DNA of 64,000 nt from a virus. The notes beneath the pieces are model-generated. The model was not told the DNA's origin, did no database searches, and was given only the letters and a program-made list of their open reading frames with translations. The stretch is taken from positions 18,096 through 82,095 of IMG/VR virus record IMGVR_UViG_3300044638_007036. One strand, given 5' to 3'. Positions 59,459 to 64,000 of the stretch are shown in pieces; positions within the stretch are counted from its first letter, which is position 1; every line of letters begins with the position of its first letter. The translations under genes and the position numbers were made by a program.

Positions 59459-60628
59459 ATGAAAGAAGGCAGAATAAAAGAAATACTACAGGAGATACGG
59501 AGATTAAAAGATAATCCCGAAGCTATAGATAAGTTTTTAAATACTGAATTAGAAGAAAAATTTAAAAAAACATTACAGAGATCTCAAAGAGCAGATCCTT
59601 TAATGAAGCAGTTGCCCTCTAAATATAAAGCTAGAGCAACAGATGATTTTTTGCATGATATACTAGGACAAATAGCTACGGAAGAACTTGAAGGTATCGA
59701 TAAATTAAAACCTGAAGATCAATATAAAAAAATACTTGAAACTGCTTATCCTGAAATAAAAGATCTACAAAAAAGTATAAATTATAATCCAAACATCTAT
59801 GTAAAAGATCTTCCCCCTAATATAGCTGGAAGTTGGCAACCTTCTAAGGGTATTGTTTTAAGTAAAAAATTTGCGGAAGATCCCTCAAGAAAGCTAACTA
59901 TGAGAGGAACTGTTTTACATGAAGGTGGACATGGTATTGATGATACAGCAGCTAAACTAAAAGAACTTTTAGATGAAGTAGATTCTAGAGCTGAAAGACC
60001 AAAAGTTTTACAGTTTAGAGATTTAAATCAATATGATCCTAATAAGACAATTTTTCAAAATATGAAAAACTCTGAACTATATAGGTATTTTGAAAATGTT
60101 CGAGATAAATTAGATAAGTTTAAAGATAAAAATCCAGAAAAAATAGAAAGTTTAATAGATCAAGAGGCTATTAAAAAATTTGAAAGTTTACCCTACCCAG
60201 ATGATTTTGAACATTCATCCTATGCGAACAAGACCCCATTAGAATTACAAGATTTACATACTAGAGGACATTTTTTTAATAGAAATTTTGCAAAAAAAAA
60301 TGTATTAAAAAGCATTAAAGATGGAATAAAAGGTGTTAAAAGTTTAGGGGTTTCTATGCTTCCAGCAGCAGCCTTGGGAGCTATTGCAGCTTATTCTCCA
60401 GATACAATGGCTGGAACTATTGCTAGAACAGGAACTAAGGTTTTAGATGAGGGAGATCCAACTTCTTTTCTTTTTCCTTCAGAAGCTGGAGAAGGGGAAG
60501 AACAAGAATTAAAGAAAATGATTCAAGAAAAAGAAGTTGAAGAAGCTCAAAAAATAAAAAAAGAAAGCAATCTTACAGATGAACAAATGCGTAGATGGTC
60601 TAAAATAAAGGATCAATTAAAAAGGTAG
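59459..60628 (+). CDS. Zincin-like protein with hydrophobic C-terminal module
   Basis: 389 residues. TVLHEGGHGIDDTA gives His154-Glu155-x-x-His158 and Asp161; DLHTRGHFFNRNF lies about 100 residues later. Both blocks match the 314-residue protein at 40390 in the same order. After them comes a Gly/Ala-rich hydrophobic segment (SMLPAAALGAIAAYSPD), GDPTSFLFPS, and a charged end. It is encoded between portal and scaffold, so likely virion-associated. An enzyme carried in the capsid is possible. Confidence 0.7.
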   Translation: MKEGRIKEILQEIRRLKDNPEAIDKFLNTELEEKFKKTLQRSQRADPLMKQLPSKYKARATDDFLHDILGQIATEELEGIDKLKPEDQYKKILETAYPEIKDLQKSINYNPNIYVKDLPPNIAGSWQPSKGIVLSKKFAEDPSRKLTMRGTVLHEGGHGIDDTAAKLKELLDEVDSRAERPKVLQFRDLNQYDPNKTIFQNMKNSELYRYFENVRDKLDKFKDKNPEKIESLIDQEAIKKFESLPYPDDFEHSSYANKTPLELQDLHTRGHFFNRNFAKKNVLKSIKDGIKGVKSLGVSMLPAAALGAIAAYSPDTMAGTIARTGTKVLDEGDPTSFLFPSEAGEGEEQELKKMIQEKEVEEAQKIKKESNLTDEQMRRWSKIKDQLKR

Positions 60629-60630
60629 TT

Positions 60631-61428
60631 ATGAAAAAAACAAAATCATTTGAAGAAGTGCTAAAAGAACAAGTAGATAAAACTGATATTATTGACATGA
60701 ATAAACAGTTAGAATCTACAATACCAAAAACTTTGTCGGATGAGTCAACAGAAGAATTTTTAAAAAAAAGACAGTTACAGCAAGAAATGAGAAAACAATA
60801 TCTTCCTACTCCAGCAAAAGATCAGGTAGCACTGTATGAACAAATTCAGAAACAAAGTTCAAGTCCTGTAGACGTATCGCAAGAAAAAAACATTACAAAA
60901 ATAGAAGATATTATAAAACAAGCAGATCCAGCAAGTTTAGAAGACAGGGCTACAGTAGAAAAATTAGAAAGATTAAAAAGAAAACAAGGTAATTTGACAA
61001 AAAAAAATTTACCAAAACTGCCAAAAATACTTAAAAAAGGTGGTAGATTTGGGGCACTTGCTTCCGCTTTAGGACTTGGAACTTCCCTACTAGCTCCAAA
61101 AAGTAAAGCTGCAGAAATAGTTAGTAAGATTGGAGAAGCTGCTGAAAAAGTAGATCCAGCTACTTATTTACAACAAGGTATATCAGATTTCGATAAAAAA
61201 TTTCAACAAATGCAAGATGAGGCTAACCGTAAAAAATTAGAAAAACAACTCATGGAAAGAGAAGTTGGAGAAGTTGTAAAGACTACTGGAGGCGAGCCTG
61301 ATATCCGTCCATCTAAGTCTGAGAGTATGCTTGGAGAAAAAGAAAGTAAAGACATTGAAGACATGTCTAATATATTAGATTATGAGGATTATTTAAAACA
61401 AAGAAAAAGAAAATTCGGCTACGAATAA
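60631..61428 (+). CDS. Protein sharing the hydrophobic module, no enzyme domain
   Basis: 265 residues: charged helical N-terminal half, then FGALASALGLGTSLLAPKSK, then VDPATYLQQGI and a coiled coil with EKQLMEREVGEV. This order (hydrophobic segment, DP[AT][TS][YF]L, charged helix with KEV) matches the C-terminal part of the preceding protein. It lies in the head operon before a late-type promoter. Function unknown. Confidence 0.65.
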   Translation: MKKTKSFEEVLKEQVDKTDIIDMNKQLESTIPKTLSDESTEEFLKKRQLQQEMRKQYLPTPAKDQVALYEQIQKQSSSPVDVSQEKNITKIEDIIKQADPASLEDRATVEKLERLKRKQGNLTKKNLPKLPKILKKGGRFGALASALGLGTSLLAPKSKAAEIVSKIGEAAEKVDPATYLQQGISDFDKKFQQMQDEANRKKLEKQLMEREVGEVVKTTGGEPDIRPSKSESMLGEKESKDIEDMSNILDYEDYLKQRKRKFGYE

Positions 61429-61442
61429 ACAAATGTACATAG
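61428..61442 (+). promoter_or_regulatory. Late-type promoter motif, exact copy
   Basis: AACAAATGTACATAG at the start of an 81-base gap before the scaffold gene; third exact copy in the window. Confidence 0.65.
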
Positions 61443-61509
61443 AAAAAGCTACCGCAATAATGTGATGCTTTAACTTATAACTACCCTGTAAGGGCGTGAA
61501 AAGGATTGT

Positions 61510-62451
61510 ATGTCAGAAAATACTTCAGTAGAAAGTACTGGTTCCGAGTCAAGTGAGTCATCTGAAATTTTAGAAGCAGATGGATCTTTGCAAGCAAATG
61601 AGTCAAATGAAAAACCTAATTCAATGACTCAAGATGAATGGGAAGAATTTAATTTAAAAGTAAACGGTAAAGAAATTAAAGAAAGAGTTAATCTAAAAGA
61701 TCGAGAGAGAATAACTCGTGCTTTACAAATGGAAAAAGCTGCTCAACAAGCTTTTCAAGAAAGATCAATTACAGCTCGTCAACTTGAGGAAATTCAAGGA
61801 GATGTTCAAGAATTTCTAGAACAATTTACTTCAAATCCTTTGTCTGTAGTAATGAGTCCAGAATTCAATCTTACAAAAGAACAAAAAAGAGAGCTTGCAG
61901 AAGCTATCCTACGTGAAGATTTAGAAAATAGTCAAAAATCTCCAGAACAACTAGCTCTAGAAGAAACTAAAAGAAGATATGAAGAACTTTTAGCGGAAAA
62001 AGAAGCCCTAGAAGAAGAGAGACGTTCTGCAGAACGGCAGAGACTTGAGCAAGAAGCTGCAATTCAATTGGAAAGCGAAATTGTACAAGCCATTGAAGTT
62101 GGTGAGTTACCGAAATCAACTTATATCTCTAAAAAACTAGCGGACTTAGCTTACATTGCTTATTCAAATGGAATTGATCTTCCAATTGCTGATCTGATTC
62201 CTTTTGTAAAACAACAATATAAAAAAGATATTGCTGAGATGTTAGGTATTTTATCTGATGATGAAGTTGAAATGCTAGTTTCAAAAGATAGAATTAGACA
62301 AATTAGAAATAAACAAATTCAAGCAGTTAAGCCTAAAGAGAATGCTCCTAAGTCCCCTTTAAAAACTCAAGATACTGGAGTTTCTAGTAAAAAAGAAGCA
62401 GAACCTCAAAAGATTAAAGCCAAAGATTTCTTTAATTCTCTAAGGGGTTAA
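61510..62451 (+). CDS. Scaffolding protein
   Basis: 313 residues: acidic Ser-rich start, then long Glu/Lys/Gln helices (EETKRRYEELLAEKEALEEE, ERQRLEQEAAIQLESEIVQ), and a basic Lys/Pro-rich tail typical of coat-binding scaffold proteins. It precedes the major capsid gene as expected. No family motif is visible beyond this. It would direct shell assembly and be removed later. Confidence 0.75.
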   Translation: MSENTSVESTGSESSESSEILEADGSLQANESNEKPNSMTQDEWEEFNLKVNGKEIKERVNLKDRERITRALQMEKAAQQAFQERSITARQLEEIQGDVQEFLEQFTSNPLSVVMSPEFNLTKEQKRELAEAILREDLENSQKSPEQLALEETKRRYEELLAEKEALEEERRSAERQRLEQEAAIQLESEIVQAIEVGELPKSTYISKKLADLAYIAYSNGIDLPIADLIPFVKQQYKKDIAEMLGILSDDEVEMLVSKDRIRQIRNKQIQAVKPKENAPKSPLKTQDTGVSSKKEAEPQKIKAKDFFNSLRG

Positions 62452-62464
62452 CAAATATATTTGG
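62450..62464 (+). promoter_or_regulatory. Late-type motif, loose copy
   Basis: AACAAATATATTTGG in the 131-base gap before the small head gene. Confidence 0.35.
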
Positions 62465-62582
62465 GTAAATACAAGGAGATAGACTTCTAAGCAAGCATAG
62501 TGCCCTTAGAATATCGATGCTTTAATTTGTGTTATTCAAAAAGTAAAACAAAAAAACATTAATAATTAAAAAAGGAAAAACT

Positions 62583-62903
62583 ATGTCGTCTATCTCAAAA
62601 GACTCAAAAGTACAAGATCTGCAAATTGAGCAGAAACAGTTGTGCTTGAGAGCAGATTTAGTAGCTCAAACTTCGGAATCAGCATCTATCGTTTCTATGT
62701 CAGGTGTACTAGCAACTAGAACAGTGTCAATCGATGTTAAAGAGCCTGTAAAATCGTGTCAAAAAGTTCAAGTAGTAAATCGTGCATCTGGTTCAAATGC
62801 CGGTATTTCAGCAGCCCCTTCAGTTTCTGGAAGTGTTATTTCAGTAACTCTTGACGCTACTGGATTATCAGACGTTTGTATTGTTGTAGATTATAGAAAT
62901 TAA
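62583..62903 (+). CDS. Putative head decoration/fibre protein
   Basis: 106 residues, beta-rich with Ser/Val/Ala strands (ASIVSMSGVLATRTVSIDVK, GSVISVTLDATGLSDVCIVV). It sits between scaffold and major capsid genes, a common place for small decoration proteins. Assignment by size, place and composition. Ribosome site AAGGA. Confidence 0.55.
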   Translation: MSSISKDSKVQDLQIEQKQLCLRADLVAQTSESASIVSMSGVLATRTVSIDVKEPVKSCQKVQVVNRASGSNAGISAAPSVSGSVISVTLDATGLSDVCIVVDYRN

Positions 62904-62926
62904 TTAAAAGTAAAAGGAAATAAATT

Positions 62927-64000
62927 ATGAGTGGAACAGCTAACACACTAGACAACCTAAATGGTTTGTACAAAAAAGTTTACGATGGTAAACTAGAAAA
63001 CTTAATCCCAGATGGAGTTAAACTTCTTAACGCTATCAAATTCGTACGTAAAGAAAAGCGTCCGGGTGCTGACTATAATCAATCAGTTATCCTTGGTATG
63101 GAGCATGGCGTAAGCTTTGCTGAACCAGATGAAGGTGCTTTTGCTCTTAATCCACCTATCTCAGGTACAATTAAGCAAGCTTCAATTCGTGGTTATCAAA
63201 TGGTTCTTCGCTCTGCGATGGCATTTGACACTATGTTCGCTGCAGATTCTGCAGGTGAAAGAGCTTTTGAAGAAGCTACAAAGTATATCTTCCAAGCTAT
63301 GATGGATTCTATGTCTAAAAAACTTGAAATTCGTCTTTTCTACGGACAGTCAGGACTAGCTGAAGTTGGTGCTGCTTCTGGTAACACTCTTCCAATTTCT
63401 GCTGGACATTGGGCTCCGGGAATTTGGGGTGGTGCAGAAAATATGAGAATTGAACTTTATGATTCTGCCGATAATCTTCTTGGCGATTGTAAAGTAACTG
63501 CAGTTGATTTTGACAACAAAACAATTACAGTAGATGCTTTACCTGCTGGAACTCCTAAAACTATATTTGAATATGGTTCTAAAGGTAAAGAAATGGCGGG
63601 TCTTCACAAAATCATTACAAATACTGGATCTCTATTTGGTATTTCTGCTTCTCAATACTCTTTATGGAAAGGTAACACTCATTCTGCATCAAGTACGCAA
63701 TTAACTTTCAAGAAACTAGCAGTAGGTCTTGCTAAACCAGTTGCTAAAGGTCTTCAGTCAGACGTTACAGTCTATGTTAACCCATCTTCTTGGGCTGATT
63801 TAATGACTGAACAAGCTGGCTCTCGTCGTTTTGACGTTTCTTATAAGTCTGCATCAGCTCAGAATGGCTCTGAAGCTCTTGAGTTCTTCTCTCAGAATGG
63901 TAAAATGACTATCGTATCTTCTATCTTCGTAAAAGAAGGTAATGCTTACGCTATCAATCATGATCAATTCCTAAGAGAAGAACTCAAGAGCTTCAGAGCC
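62927..64000 (+). CDS. Major capsid protein, 3' partial
   Basis: The frame starts at ATG 62927 and stays open through the right edge: 358 residues visible. It opens MSGTANTLDNLNGLYKKVYD, contains a helical LENLIPDGVKLLNAIKFVRK segment, then a beta-rich body with AMAFDTMFAADSAGERAFEE and QFLREELKSF near the cut. The place after scaffold, high abundance-type codons and soluble beta-rich sequence fit a HK97-fold major capsid protein. The end is outside this window. Confidence 0.85.
   Translation, partial: MSGTANTLDNLNGLYKKVYDGKLENLIPDGVKLLNAIKFVRKEKRPGADYNQSVILGMEHGVSFAEPDEGAFALNPPISGTIKQASIRGYQMVLRSAMAFDTMFAADSAGERAFEEATKYIFQAMMDSMSKKLEIRLFYGQSGLAEVGAASGNTLPISAGHWAPGIWGGAENMRIELYDSADNLLGDCKVTAVDFDNKTITVDALPAGTPKTIFEYGSKGKEMAGLHKIITNTGSLFGISASQYSLWKGNTHSASSTQLTFKKLAVGLAKPVAKGLQSDVTVYVNPSSWADLMTEQAGSRRFDVSYKSASAQNGSEALEFFSQNGKMTIVSSIFVKEGNAYAINHDQFLREELKSFRA

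Noticed and set aside
1-64000. tRNA genes, CRISPR arrays and insertion sequences
   Set aside because: I looked for tRNA-like clover leaves, regular direct repeats with spacers, and transposase motifs, and saw none. A tRNA scan was not possible here.
1-64000. Assignment to crAss-like phages
   Set aside because: Podovirus-type genes and opposite strands are shared features, but no large crAss-type RNA polymerase or family-specific protein is in this window, so the lineage is left open.

Overview
The window is a 64 kb piece of an AT-rich genome of a virulent-looking tailed dsDNA phage, most likely a podovirus. It carries a large terminase, a P22/T7-style portal, scaffold, major capsid protein (cut by the right edge), a head-tail adaptor, a large beta-propeller-like nozzle protein and three big Gly/Ala-rich or helical internal virion proteins, but no tape measure, tail tube or sheath. 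The host is probably Gram-negative: there are several signal peptides, a lipoprotein, spanin-like membrane proteins and peptidoglycan hydrolases. The host genus cannot be read from the sequence. No integrase or repressor was recognised.

Layout. (1) 1-13.8 kb, + strand: tail/receptor protein (5' cut), adaptor, nozzle, internal virion proteins, putative holin. (2) 13.7-38.1 kb, - strand: a tightly overlapping operon. From its promoter end (about 39 kb) leftwards it holds small early-type genes, rIIA/rIIB, nucleases, an ERF recombinase, an archaeo-eukaryotic-type primase fused to a helicase, family A DNA polymerase, an exonuclease, dNMP kinase, and at the far end secreted proteases and lysis-type membrane proteins. 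(3) 38.1-39.3 kb: a 1.24 kb noncoding region that feeds operon 2 and is rich in a 13 bp palindrome. (4) 39.3-41.3 kb: a + strand island with a protein-kinase-like gene and a zincin metallopeptidase-like gene, with a late-type promoter in front and 12 bp direct repeats at its boundaries. (5) 41.3-54.9 kb, - strand: glycosyltransferases, metallophosphoesterase, a ClpX-like unfoldase, lytic transglycosylase, B12-type ribonucleotide reductase, AAA ATPase, HU-like protein, M15 endolysin and many microproteins; one + strand gene (50396-50596) with its own late-type promoter sits inside it. (6) 54.9-55.3 kb: divergent control region. (7) 55.3-64 kb, + strand: packaging and head genes, including a second zincin protein.

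The right-end head genes probably run on into the left-end tail genes in the full genome, through sequence outside this window. A sequence family AACAAATGTACATAG (three exact copies, about seven looser ones) sits in short gaps in front of + strand genes and looks like a phage late promoter; the - strand operons show TTGACA-type promoters instead. This suggests host-type early transcription and phage-controlled late transcription.

Most interesting: a set of late-expressed proteins pairing an enzyme-like N-terminal domain (kinase-like, or zincin) with a Gly/Ala-rich hydrophobic C-terminal module; a ClpX homologue lacking the ClpP-docking loop; a secreted ClpP-like protease beside a secreted metzincin-like protease; a candidate RNA switch over the primase-helicase start; and the palindrome array at 36.1-39.1 kb. 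At least 16 genes of 22 to 57 codons were found in the gaps by reading overlaps and ribosome binding sites.
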